Part shown: positions 18,606 to 27,436 of the stretch, piece after piece | Numbering within the stretch: the stretch's first letter is position 1 | Layout: the number at the start of each line of letters is the position of its first letter | DNA from: Thalassotalea sp. HSM 43 | Lineage (GTDB): Bacteria > Pseudomonadota > Gammaproteobacteria > Enterobacterales > Alteromonadaceae | Direction: 5' to 3' | NCBI RefSeq assembly: GCF_004752005.1 | Contig: NZ_CP038493.1 | Coordinates: 2,504,302 to 2,568,301 of the forward strand | Length of the DNA stretch: 64,000 nt | Notes under the pieces: model-generated | Seen by the model: the letters and a program-made list of their open reading frames with translations, nothing else | Told to the model about the DNA's origin: nothing | Databases searched by the model: none | Program-made: the position numbers and the translations under genes

Positions 18606-19691
18606 TTACTCTTCGGCGCTTTCCTGGGGCTTTGTTTGACGAGTATTAAGCCACATCAGCATCACTTGATAACCTAAGGCTAGAATCACCGCACCGGTAA
18701 ATAAACCAATGATTCCGGACATTATCATGCCACCAATGGCGCCCATCAAAATCACCAGCATGGGGATGTCGGTACCACGACCGAGCAATAACGGTTTTAA
18801 GAATGCATCACTCATACTCACTAAAAATGAGTAGATTAAGAATATCACCGCAGGCGTGGTGTCAGCGACGGAGAAGTAATAAGCAGCAATAGGACCGAGA
18901 ATTAGGATAGGTGGCAATTGCACGATGGCGACAATCAAAACTAACAATACCCAAATGCCCGCTGCTGGAATGCCCGCAACGACTAAACCAATACCAGCCA
19001 GTATGGCTTGCGTAAAGGCGATACCTAAAATACCGGCGCCAACACTGCGCACCGTTGCCACGCTATTTTTTAGGATTTCATCGCTTTTGTCGCCCATTAG
19101 ACGAGAGAAGAAAATCTGACATCCTCTATTACAGGCCTCAGCATTGGTCCAGAATATGGCGGTAATGATCATCGAAAAAACGAATTGCAATATCACCCCA
19201 CCAAAACTGGCTGCGGCGCCCAACATTGCAGAAAATGTATTTTTGATTTGTTCAGAATACTGGCTAGCAAAACCTTCGATGTTGGTGGCAGCTTTCTGCC
19301 AAGCGGCATAGGTTTTTTCGCCAATTAATGGCCACTCTTTTACCTTTTCACTTGGCGGTGGTACATCAAGGGTACCTTCTTTTAATTGCTCTCCTACTGA
19401 ACCAATCGCGTCGATTGCGGATGTCGAAAACGTTACAGTTGGAATCACTAGGGCTGAAATACCAATAATGGTGAGTATGGCTGCCGCTAAGCCGCCTTTG
19501 CCACCTAAACTGGTTTTTAGCTTATTAAATAGTGGGTATAACGCGATAGCAATAATCGCCCCCCATGCAATGGGAAGTATAAATGGCCTAATGATGTCAA
19601 AACAGGCTATCCCAAGTATCATGCCGGCGATAATGACTATACCGGCATCTATAATGCTGCGGCTAGTATCGCTAAGGTTTGAATTATTCAT
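18606..19691 (-). CDS. AI-2E transporter/PerM family permease
   Basis: This protein of about 361 residues has seven or eight membrane helices. An N-terminal pair lies near residues 15-60, a soluble loop follows (about 95-155) and the remaining helices lie in the second half. The profile fits the AI-2E exporter/PerM superfamily, whose members export autoinducer-2 or act in Na+/H+ exchange; which applies here is unknown. The ATG at 19691 overlaps the end of the channel gene by 8 nt and has an AAGG ribosome site. A longer reading to 19751 would overlap much more and is rejected. Confidence 0.85.
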   Translation of the reverse strand: MNNSNLSDTSRSIIDAGIVIIAGMILGIACFDIIRPFILPIAWGAIIAIALYPLFNKLKTSLGGKGGLAAAILTIIGISALVIPTVTFSTSAIDAIGSVGEQLKEGTLDVPPPSEKVKEWPLIGEKTYAAWQKAATNIEGFASQYSEQIKNTFSAMLGAAASFGGVILQFVFSMIITAIFWTNAEACNRGCQIFFSRLMGDKSDEILKNSVATVRSVGAGILGIAFTQAILAGIGLVVAGIPAAGIWVLLVLIVAIVQLPPILILGPIAAYYFSVADTTPAVIFLIYSFLVSMSDAFLKPLLLGRGTDIPMLVILMGAIGGMIMSGIIGLFTGAVILALGYQVMLMWLNTRQTKPQESAEE

Positions 19692-20364
19692 CGTCTTGCC
19701 CTTCAGGTTTATTGGATTTAGGTTCTTGTACACTCGATAATCTGGAGCCAACCAAACTAGCGACCAGAATGGCTATATAAAACTGACCAATGATGGCTTC
19801 AAGGTATACAAAAAAACGGGTTATCGGCACAATTGGCGAAATGTCGCCATAGCCTAATGTGGTAATGGTTACGAATGAAAAGTAAATAAAATCAGGCAGT
19901 AGCTGATGCCAGCTAGTGCTATCACCAATGCCGGTAAAGGCATTGCCAAATAAAATTTCGAGTAGGGTGTACAGTACCGCCCAAATCAGACCAAATAAGA
20001 CATATAGACATATTGATCCTAAAATCGTGTTGCCAGTAACTTCACCGCTAAACAGTACCTGTTTGGCGGTTTTAAAGGCGGTCAAAACTAGAAACACCAA
20101 CAGTAAAAATAAATGGAAATAATTTTCACTGTTATCATCAAATAAATTGCCACCGACAGAGAAGGCAATGATCAATACAGGCAGCACAAAACGGCGCTTG
20201 TCACGCTTTTGTACTCCCCAAACAGCGAGCAATAGCGTAAGCACCGTTGCCGACTGCACTAGGCGTTGCCAAGCGGGGTCGACACTGTTTTGTACTATGG
20301 TCACTGCAAACAGCAGTAATGCTAACGACCAGGTTAGGTAGATAAAATTATCTTTATCAGTCAT
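19684..20364 (-). CDS. Two-pore-domain-like potassium channel protein (Ion_trans_2)
   Basis: This 226-residue membrane protein has about six hydrophobic helices. Near the C-terminus it has a pore loop with the potassium selectivity filter TTLGYGD (in FVTITTLGYGDISP), followed by a last transmembrane helix and a short polar tail. Selectivity for K+ is inferred from the filter. It is the first gene of the probable minus-strand operon that continues with the PerM-like permease, the HlyD adaptor and the DUF2955-type protein. Confidence 0.85.
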   Translation of the reverse strand: MTDKDNFIYLTWSLALLLFAVTIVQNSVDPAWQRLVQSATVLTLLLAVWGVQKRDKRRFVLPVLIIAFSVGGNLFDDNSENYFHLFLLLVFLVLTAFKTAKQVLFSGEVTGNTILGSICLYVLFGLIWAVLYTLLEILFGNAFTGIGDSTSWHQLLPDFIYFSFVTITTLGYGDISPIVPITRFFVYLEAIIGQFYIAILVASLVGSRLSSVQEPKSNKPEGQDDE

Positions 20365-20549
20365 TAAGGTGAGCAGATCCTGTCAGGTTTATTTTTGTTT
20401 AACATGCTTTAAAAGCATAGTTTAGCGTTGCCAATGCTGCCAATTTTTATACAAACTAAGCAGTTGTTTATTATGAATTTATATTGAGTTCAGCAAGGCG
20501 TCAGACAACGCCTTGTTGTAGATGAGATTAAAGCCAGTGAATTGCAGGC

Positions 20550-21527
20550 TTATTTACTTTTGGTACAGTCTGTAGCAGAAAAGCATAGCGTATCGCCTTT
20601 TGCAGGAATTTTACCTGTTTTGTCAATCATGCCGTCGAGTTTAATATTGAGATAGGTCGGCTTATCATCGGATAAAGCGACCATTGTGATGTGGTCCATA
20701 TTTTGGCCTTTACCGGCAAACATTTTGCCACCGGATGTTGCCAGTTGAATGTAGTCCATGCCAAAGCGATGGGTGTGTTGATACATATGTACATGGCCGT
20801 TAAAGACGGTATAGCTTCTATCCTTCATTGCATCTTCTATCAGCTTAAAGTTGCTCTCGTTTTCGTCTTGCCAAACCGGTTTATGCATAAACAGAAAGGT
20901 CCAACGTACCTCGTTGTTTTGCTTTAATACCTTTAATACATAGTCGGTTTGTTGTTTGCTTATCTCGCCATAATGACGTTGTGGCATTTTCGCGTATTCC
21001 GTATCGGCAAATTGATCAGGGTTGGTTTTATAGACCTCAATGGCTTTATCGCGTTTTTGCTTTAATTCAATGAAAAATTCATCACTAAAATCTTCACTGT
21101 CGATAACGATAAATAAGGCATTTTTATAGACGAAATGGTAATAGCGTGGTCCAACTGTCGATTCATACCAGTCACGCATGACGCTGTTGGATATGTCATG
21201 GTTGCCAACGGTCGGATAAAAATTAATGTCAGGGTTATTGAGGTTGGCTTTAAAGGTTCGCCATTCTTTGTTCATTTGCGCGATGTCTTCGGTACCGCCT
21301 TCGATTAAATCACCAATACTCATTATAAAATCGGGCTGCAGTCGGGCAATGCCTTCGGCTGCAACATTAAAAACTCCCGGACGTTCACCACCGGTTAAAT
21401 CGGCAATGACGGCAAAACGAACTATGTCGGGCTGTTCTTCTGGTGCGACAAATTCTGGTGCTTTTGCCTGTATGGCAAAACAGCCAATGAAAAAAGTTAT
21501 CAACACAAAGGTCTTTGTATGTGACAT
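20550..21527 (-). CDS. Exported calcineurin-like metallophosphoesterase
   Basis: This protein of about 325 residues has a signal peptide (MSHTKTFVLITFFIGCFAIQAKA), so it acts outside the cytoplasm. Metallophosphoesterase motifs are visible in order: ADLTGG, GDLIEGG, GNHD, an MHKP histidine motif and GHVH. The first motif is D-x-T rather than the usual D-x-H, so one metal ligand is missing or replaced. The ATG at 21527 places the signal peptide at the N-terminus; a TTG at 21551 is also in frame. The substrate is unknown. The gene is separate from its downstream neighbour (185 nt gap). Confidence 0.85.
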   Translation of the reverse strand: MSHTKTFVLITFFIGCFAIQAKAPEFVAPEEQPDIVRFAVIADLTGGERPGVFNVAAEGIARLQPDFIMSIGDLIEGGTEDIAQMNKEWRTFKANLNNPDINFYPTVGNHDISNSVMRDWYESTVGPRYYHFVYKNALFIVIDSEDFSDEFFIELKQKRDKAIEVYKTNPDQFADTEYAKMPQRHYGEISKQQTDYVLKVLKQNNEVRWTFLFMHKPVWQDENESNFKLIEDAMKDRSYTVFNGHVHMYQHTHRFGMDYIQLATSGGKMFAGKGQNMDHITMVALSDDKPTYLNIKLDGMIDKTGKIPAKGDTLCFSATDCTKSK

Positions 21528-21894
21528 CTGTTGTCCCGTTAATTTACTCAACCAAACAAAGTATAGAATCTAAATCGGGGTTGAAAATAAATAACCTGCC
21601 ACAACATCGCTTAGCCCTTAGCCCTTATGCCTTGTTCTCTAATTTAAATGTAATCGTCACCAAAATGTCATCCAAGCTAGGCTAAAATAACAAACGGTTC
21701 TGCCCTGAATCTATACCGAGATGTAAATCAATATAAACGCCATGAATACCAGATATAAATTTAATTACTGACTTGTGTATTCAGTTTTTGCGCCAGATCC
21801 CGTATAATTTGCGCGGTTAAAAATCACAATAAACGAGTGTTCAGAACAGGGTTAACACCCGGTACATTCGTTTTATGCAAGAGAGGAAAGCAAA
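21528..21894. other. Divergent intergenic region before acnB
   Basis: This gap separates the phosphoesterase and acnB starts. It holds a TATAAT hexamer at 21803-21808 that could be the acnB -10 box; the -35 box at 17-bp spacing is weak (TTCAGT). A GAGAGG ribosome site stands before acnB. A short direct repeat (cttagcc-type, three copies near 21613-21633) is also present. No small gene was found. Confidence 0.4.
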
Positions 21895-24492
21895 GTGCTT
21901 CAAGATTATCGTAAACACGTAGAAGAGCGTGCGGCAGAAGGTATTGTTCCTAAGCCACTAGATGCAGAACAAGTTGCTCAGCTAGTAGAACTTGTTAAAA
22001 ACCCACCAGCAGGCGAAGAAGAGTTTCTTTTAGACCTTCTAACCAATCGCGTGCCTCCAGGTGTTGATGATGCCGCTTACGTTAAAGCTGGCTTCTTAGC
22101 CGCATTAGCTAAAGGCGAAGCAAATTCACCAATCCTTAATGCTGAACGTGCTACCGAATTACTAGGTACCATGTTAGGTGGTTACAACATCCAACCTATG
22201 ATCGATTTATTAGAAGATGAAGCGCTAGCTGCTACCGCCGCTACCGGTCTTTCTAAAACACTTCTTATGTTCGATTCTTTCTATGACGTAAAAGAAAAAG
22301 CTGACGCGGGTAACGCTCAAGCTAAAGCCGTTATGGAATCATGGGCTAATGGTGAATGGTTTACTAACCGTGACGCCGTAGCTGAGAAGATCACGGTTAA
22401 AGTATTTAAAGTTACTGGTGAGACTAACACCGATGACTTATCTCCAGCACCTGATGCTTGGTCTCGTCCTGATATCCCTCTACACGCCAAAGCAATGTTA
22501 AAAATGGCTCGTGACGGTATCAACCCAGATCAAGACGGTACGATTGGTCCAATCGCACAAATCGAAGAACTACAACAAGACAACATTCCTCTTGCCTACG
22601 TAGGTGATGTTGTTGGTACCGGTTCATCTCGTAAGTCAGCGACTAACTCAGTACTTTGGTTTATGGGTGATGATATCCCATACGTACCGAATAAGCGTGG
22701 TGGTGGTGTTTGTTTAGGCGGTAAAATCGCCCCTATTTTCTACAACACAATGGAAGATTCTGGTGCATTGCCAATCGAACTAGACGTGCAAGCAATGAAC
22801 ATGGGCGATGTGATTGATATCTTCCCATACGAAGGTGTTGTTAAGCGTTCTGGTACGGACGAAGTTATCTCTACGTTTGAGCTTAGCCCGGTACTTCTTG
22901 ATGAAGTTCGTGCTGGTGGTCGTATTCCTCTAATCATCGGTCGTGGTCTAACTGGCCGTGCACGTGAAGCACTAGGTCTTGGTGAAACTGATTTGTTCAA
23001 CAAGCCTGTTGATGTTGCTGACTCTGGTAAAGGTTACACCCTTGCACAGAAGATGGTTGGTAAAGCATGTGGCGTTGACGGTATTCGTGCTGGTCAATAC
23101 TGCGAGCCGAAAATGACAACTGTTGGTTCACAAGATACCACAGGTCCTATGACCCGTGACGAGCTAAAAGATTTAGCATGTCTTGGTTTCTCTGCTGACT
23201 TAACCATGCAGTCTTTCTGTCATACCTCTGCTTACCCTAAGCCAGTTGATGTACAAACTCACCACACATTACCTGATTTCATCATGAACCGTGGTGGTGT
23301 ATCACTTCGTCCAGGTGACGGCGTAATTCACTCATGGTTGAACCGTATGTTGTTGCCTGACACTGTTGGTACAGGTGGTGATTCTCATACGCGTTTCCCT
23401 CTTGGTATTTCATTCCCTGCGGGTTCTGGTTTGGTTGCATTTGCTGCCGCTACCGGCGTTATGCCTCTTGATATGCCTGAATCAGTATTGGTTCGCTTTA
23501 AAGGTGAAATGCAACCGGGTATCACTTTACGTGACCTAGTACACGCTATCCCTTACTACGGCATCAAAAACGGTCTATTAACCGTTGAGAAAGCAGGTAA
23601 AATCAACGAATTCTCTGGTCGTGTACTAGAGATTGAAGGCCTTAAAGGTTTGACCGTTGAGCAAGCATTTGAATTATCTGATGCATCTGCTGAGCGTTCT
23701 GCTGCAGGTTGTACCATCAAGCTTGACGAAGACGCTGTTAAAGAATACCTTGAATCAAACGTCGTTATGCTTAAGTGGATGATCTCTGAAGGTTACGGCG
23801 ATGTTCGTACCATCGAGCGTCGTATCAACGGCATGCAAGAGTGGTTAGCGAACCCATCACTAATGGAAGCTGACGCGGATGCAGAATATGCCCACGTTAT
23901 CGAAATTGATTTAGCCGATATCAAAGAGCCAATCGTTTGTTGTCCTAACGACCCAGATGATGCCAAGCTTCTTTCTGATGTTGCTGGCGACGAAGTTGAT
24001 GAAGTATTCATCGGCTCTTGTATGACCAACATTGGTCACTTCCGTGCTGCGGGTAAATTGCTTGAAAACTTTGGCGGTACTTTATCAACACGTTTGTGGG
24101 TTGCTCCACCAACTAAGATGGACCGTGATCAGTTAACCGAAGAAGGTTATTACTCAATCTACGGTAAATCTGGTGTTCGTATCGAAACTCCAGGTTGTTC
24201 ACTGTGTATGGGTAACCAAGCACGTGTTGCTGACAAGGCGACCGTATTGTCCACCTCTACTCGTAACTTCCCGAACCGTTTAGGTACCGGCGCTAACGTT
24301 TACTTAACGTCAGCAGAGCTAGCTGCCGTTGGCGCTATCGTTGGTCGTTTACCATCTGTAGAAGAGTACATGGAATACGCTAAGCAAATCGATGCAACAG
24401 CAGCCGATACTTACCGTTACTTGAACTTCCACAAGATGGAAAGTTACACCAACAAAGCAAAAGAAGTTGTTATTGCCCAAAACGTAGCATAA
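21895..24492 (+). CDS. acnB: Aconitate hydratase B
   Basis: This 865-residue TCA-cycle enzyme isomerises citrate to isocitrate through cis-aconitate; the family also acts on 2-methylisocitrate and as an iron-responsive RNA-binding protein. The length equals E. coli AcnB and likeness is high throughout: HEAT-like N-terminal domain (1-160), swivel domain (about 165-370), then the core. The [4Fe-4S] cysteines lie in [10 protein letters not shown] and PGCSLCMGN. The start is GTG with a strong GAGAGG ribosome site. The neighbouring yacL further downstream repeats the enteric arrangement. Confidence 0.98.
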   Translation: MLQDYRKHVEERAAEGIVPKPLDAEQVAQLVELVKNPPAGEEEFLLDLLTNRVPPGVDDAAYVKAGFLAALAKGEANSPILNAERATELLGTMLGGYNIQPMIDLLEDEALAATAATGLSKTLLMFDSFYDVKEKADAGNAQAKAVMESWANGEWFTNRDAVAEKITVKVFKVTGETNTDDLSPAPDAWSRPDIPLHAKAMLKMARDGINPDQDGTIGPIAQIEELQQDNIPLAYVGDVVGTGSSRKSATNSVLWFMGDDIPYVPNKRGGGVCLGGKIAPIFYNTMEDSGALPIELDVQAMNMGDVIDIFPYEGVVKRSGTDEVISTFELSPVLLDEVRAGGRIPLIIGRGLTGRAREALGLGETDLFNKPVDVADSGKGYTLAQKMVGKACGVDGIRAGQYCEPKMTTVGSQDTTGPMTRDELKDLACLGFSADLTMQSFCHTSAYPKPVDVQTHHTLPDFIMNRGGVSLRPGDGVIHSWLNRMLLPDTVGTGGDSHTRFPLGISFPAGSGLVAFAAATGVMPLDMPESVLVRFKGEMQPGITLRDLVHAIPYYGIKNGLLTVEKAGKINEFSGRVLEIEGLKGLTVEQAFELSDASAERSAAGCTIKLDEDAVKEYLESNVVMLKWMISEGYGDVRTIERRINGMQEWLANPSLMEADADAEYAHVIEIDLADIKEPIVCCPNDPDDAKLLSDVAGDEVDEVFIGSCMTNIGHFRAAGKLLENFGGTLSTRLWVAPPTKMDRDQLTEEGYYSIYGKSGVRIETPGCSLCMGNQARVADKATVLSTSTRNFPNRLGTGANVYLTSAELAAVGAIVGRLPSVEEYMEYAKQIDATAADTYRYLNFHKMESYTNKAKEVVIAQNVA

Positions 24493-24516
24493 CTACAGTT
24501 TAACTAATAACACTAT

Positions 24517-24545
24517 AAAGGGTCGCTAATGCGGCCCTTTTTATT
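24517..24545 (+). terminator. Intrinsic terminator of acnB
   Basis: AAAGGGTCGC, loop TAAT and GCGGCCCTTT form a 10-bp stem (one G-U) followed by T-rich sequence, 24 nt after the stop. Confidence 0.92.
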
Positions 24546-24577
24546 GTGTGCAGATTGTCCTGGACGTTTTCATAACT

Positions 24578-24661
24578 ATGGCAGTGACTATTGCCATGAG
24601 CGTTGCCATGAACCTTGCCATGAATCTTGCCATGGGCATAGTCATGGGCATTACCAGAACT
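24578..24661. repeat. 12-bp tandem repeat after the acnB terminator
   Basis: Units are attgccatgagc (24590), gttgccatgaac, cttgccatgaat, cttgccatgggc, atagtcatgggc and attaccagaact, with a poor copy in front at 24578. The core TTGCCATG is kept in four units. The plus frame from ATG 24578 is open for 41 codons (repeating Ala-Met-x-x), but has no ribosome site. Confidence 0.82.
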
Positions 24662-24720
24662 TTTGTCGCAAGATTGCTACCAACGCCAACCGCTAATTTT
24701 TAATGGGCTTCGCTCACAGT

Positions 24721-25536
24721 TTATTCGCCTTTGCGTTTATATGCTTCCATGTGCTTGTTCATAAATTCTCGGTAGTATTTATCCGCTTTGCTTTCACCGC
24801 AAAAGCTTGCCGAGTAAACCGTCCCCAAATTATCATCGATAAAACTTAAATCAGTACTTTGCTGACACCAGCCATCTTTTTTGATGATGGTTTCATTTCC
24901 TATGACCGTGGTATTTTCAGCGTCTATTTGTAATTGTGTTTTTACTAATGGTTTAATCGGCGCTGCTTGCCAGTTCGGTAAAGGGCCATTATCGTTTTCC
25001 GGCTTTTGCATATCTAACAGACTTTGTTGTTGCAGCTTTTCAGCAAACTGCATGCGTGTTTTATAGGGATTAAAGTCATTGCCTTGTGTGTCTTTTGCCA
25101 TCACATCTTTGCTCGAGCTGGCGGGACTTGCTGAAGGGGATTGCTGTTTGCTTGTTGGTTCCGTTGCTTTATTGTTGGCGATGTCGTCATTGTTGTCTTC
25201 TACCTCTGCATGGTCGTTGGACTCAGCTTTTAATTGGGGTGCTAACTGAGGCTCTAGTTCAGGCGCTTGCTCAGAAGTTAACTCAGGTCTTAACTCAGGT
25301 GCTAACTGGGTCTTAACCGCTGTTTTTTTCGGTGAACGATAAATGTAGCTTTTGATATTTTGCTTAGGTGTATCGATGAGATTTGCGTTTTCCTGCCATT
25401 GTTGGCGATTACTGAGCTTGTCGACGCCAACGGATTGCGATAAAAACACCGCAAGTAAAACAAGGTGCAGCAACACTGACAAGCTCAGTGCGTTAACCAA
25501 GTTCAGTTTTGATTTTTTGGCTCTAGAAGCGGTCAT
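24721..25536 (-). CDS. Membrane-anchored periplasmic protein with a TonB-like N-terminus, function unknown
   Basis: I do not recognise a named family. The 271-residue protein has a short basic cytoplasmic end, one transmembrane helix (about 15-35) containing S-x-x-x-H (LSVLLHLVLLAVFL), then a Glu/Pro/Leu/Ala-rich linker with repeated APEL/APQL units (about 80-105). An acidic low-complexity region and a C-terminal domain with two cysteines follow. The helix motif is like the Ser/His pair of TonB, but the C-terminus does not look like a TonB domain. The ATG at 25536 is preferred over TTG 25554, with AGGG just before it. It lies opposite its neighbours acnB and yacL. Confidence 0.7.
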   Translation of the reverse strand: MTASRAKKSKLNLVNALSLSVLLHLVLLAVFLSQSVGVDKLSNRQQWQENANLIDTPKQNIKSYIYRSPKKTAVKTQLAPELRPELTSEQAPELEPQLAPQLKAESNDHAEVEDNNDDIANNKATEPTSKQQSPSASPASSSKDVMAKDTQGNDFNPYKTRMQFAEKLQQQSLLDMQKPENDNGPLPNWQAAPIKPLVKTQLQIDAENTTVIGNETIIKKDGWCQQSTDLSFIDDNLGTVYSASFCGESKADKYYREFMNKHMEAYKRKGE

Positions 25537-25692
25537 AGTCCCTGTTGTTATCAAAATATGTTAAATTATTGTTAACTCCAATGGGTCGTTTGATGTTGTT
25601 AACGCTTTTTAGTTTCCAACATAGTAAAATTAACGCGTTTATCATCTACTTTTTATGTTAAGTAACTGTTTTAACAGCAACCCAGAGCAATT

Positions 25693-26058
25693 ATGGACTA
25701 TCAATTTACCCTCGACTTTATTAATGGCCAGCCTTGCGCCGAGTTTAACCTTGAACATCATGTATTCGGCCCGTGGCTTGAAAGTGAAATAGGCACCGAC
25801 CAATCAAAATTTAATGCCGTGCAAGCGCTTGTTAATGCCAGCGAAACCCGCAGTGATAAGCTGCAACTGAACGGTAAAGAGTATTCATTGAGTATAGAAG
25901 AGGGCGAGGCTACCGTTTTTGCGAACATTATTTGCAGTGACCAAGACTTGCCCGAGCGGTTAATTGATGATGTAGATAATTTCGATATGAACCAAACGGC
26001 GAGTTGCGGCGTAGAAGACTTACTGGAAATGCTTAGTGCCTGGCATCAGTTTTGGTAA
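25693..26058 (+). CDS. yacL: YacL / UPF0231 family protein
   Basis: This small acidic protein of 121 residues is close in length to E. coli YacL (120). It shares the opening MDYQF, the central H-x-V-G-x-W-like segment (HHVFGPWLESE) and the C-terminal SCGVEDLLEML motif. The function of the family is unknown. Its position just past acnB is the same as in enteric bacteria, although here an unrelated minus-strand gene intervenes. Confidence 0.88.
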   Translation: MDYQFTLDFINGQPCAEFNLEHHVFGPWLESEIGTDQSKFNAVQALVNASETRSDKLQLNGKEYSLSIEEGEATVFANIICSDQDLPERLIDDVDNFDMNQTASCGVEDLLEMLSAWHQFW

Positions 26059-26190
26059 ATCAAAGTAAATTATATAGGCGATTGAGTTAAATCACTTTAT
26101 AGTGAAAAAATAGAAGAAAAATTAATGCTTTAGCGCTATATTTAAGTGGCTATATCAAGGTTTTAAAAATCATTAACGCGGTACTTAGCA

Positions 26191-27432
26191 ATGACTAAAT
26201 TACATCCTCAGATTCAAGCTCAAAACCCGGCCCCGCCGAGTCGAACGAAAAACATAATAGTGCCAATAGCGATCATCCTTGCTGGCATTCTAGGGTTTGT
26301 GGGTCTCGCTTCAATGGCGCAAAAGCCGGAGAAGAAAGAGATAGATATTAGTCCACCACTGGTTAAGGCCAGCGACATTGAAGTCAAAGATATAGTATTT
26401 GAAGTGACCAGTCAGGGCACCGTAAAGGCACGTACCGAAACAGTAATGATTTCTGAAGTGTCAGGACAAATTACTTTTGTGTCCGATAAATTACGAGTTG
26501 GCGGTTATTTTTCTAAAGGCGAATTAATGCTGGAAATTGATCCTATCGTCTATGAAGTAAATTTGCTCGAAGCGCAATCACGTCTAGAATCGATGCAAGC
26601 CGAGTTTATTCAAGAACAAGCCCGTTCAGATCAGGCCAAAGAAGAATGGCGCATGACCGGCAAACCATTAGATGATGCACCAATTTTAGCGTTACGAACA
26701 CCGCAATTACAAAAGGCGAGAGCCGATGTAAAAGCCTCGCAAGCGGATTTGAAAGAAGCACAAACCAAATTAGAACGCACCAAAATATATGCGCCTTACG
26801 ATGCGTTATTGGTCGAAAAATACGTCGATATTGGTCAATACGTATCGATAGGTGGTCAATTGGCGAAGACCTTTGCCATAGATTATGCCGAAGTGCGACT
26901 GCCGGTCAAACAATCTGATTTACGCTTTTTAAACTTGCCAAAAGTAAATGAAATAGGCGATACCTCGCGTCCTGTTAAAATCATCTACCACGACGGCTTT
27001 AAAGTCGATGAATGGTCATCATTCATTGCTCGCTATGAAGGTGTAGTCAGTAATGAATCCCGTGTGCACTATATTGTCGCGCAAATTGACGATCCCTATA
27101 ACTTGAAAAATCGTGAACATGACGACGAAGTGCGTATTGGCATGTTCGTTAATGCGGTTATTCAAGGTAAGAAAGCCGACAATATCGTTGTTGTGCCAAG
27201 AGAAGCGATTCATGGCACCAATGTGCTGCATATCATTGATGCCAACAACAAGCTCAAAGTGATCGAGGTTGAAGTGGTGCGTGCTCAAGGCGAAGACGTT
27301 TACGTGAAAAATAATTTCAGCGCTGGCGATCGCATAGTGATGACCAGTTTACGTACCCCTGTGCAAGGCATGCCGCTGCGCGTTGAAGGTGAGCAAGTTG
27401 CCGCAATAAAGCCTGAACCAGACTCGGAGTAG
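26191..27432 (+). CDS. RND efflux system periplasmic adaptor subunit
   Basis: This 413-residue membrane-fusion protein has an N-terminal membrane anchor (about 22-42), then a barrel-sandwich domain (TVMISEVSGQITFVSDKLRVGGYFSKGELMLEID), a helical hairpin (about 125-195), a beta-barrel domain and a membrane-proximal domain near the C-terminus (VVVPREAIHG). It links the pump encoded 4 nt downstream to an outer-membrane channel, which is not encoded here. No transcription regulator is adjacent, so substrate and control cannot be inferred. Confidence 0.93.
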   Translation: MTKLHPQIQAQNPAPPSRTKNIIVPIAIILAGILGFVGLASMAQKPEKKEIDISPPLVKASDIEVKDIVFEVTSQGTVKARTETVMISEVSGQITFVSDKLRVGGYFSKGELMLEIDPIVYEVNLLEAQSRLESMQAEFIQEQARSDQAKEEWRMTGKPLDDAPILALRTPQLQKARADVKASQADLKEAQTKLERTKIYAPYDALLVEKYVDIGQYVSIGGQLAKTFAIDYAEVRLPVKQSDLRFLNLPKVNEIGDTSRPVKIIYHDGFKVDEWSSFIARYEGVVSNESRVHYIVAQIDDPYNLKNREHDDEVRIGMFVNAVIQGKKADNIVVVPREAIHGTNVLHIIDANNKLKVIEVEVVRAQGEDVYVKNNFSAGDRIVMTSLRTPVQGMPLRVEGEQVAAIKPEPDSE

Positions 27433-27436
27433 CATC

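Noticed and set aside
20494-20515. Hairpin CAAGGCG/CGCCTTG after the phosphoesterase as terminator
   Set aside because: The stem is 7 bp, the loop 8 nt, and no T run follows on the minus strand.
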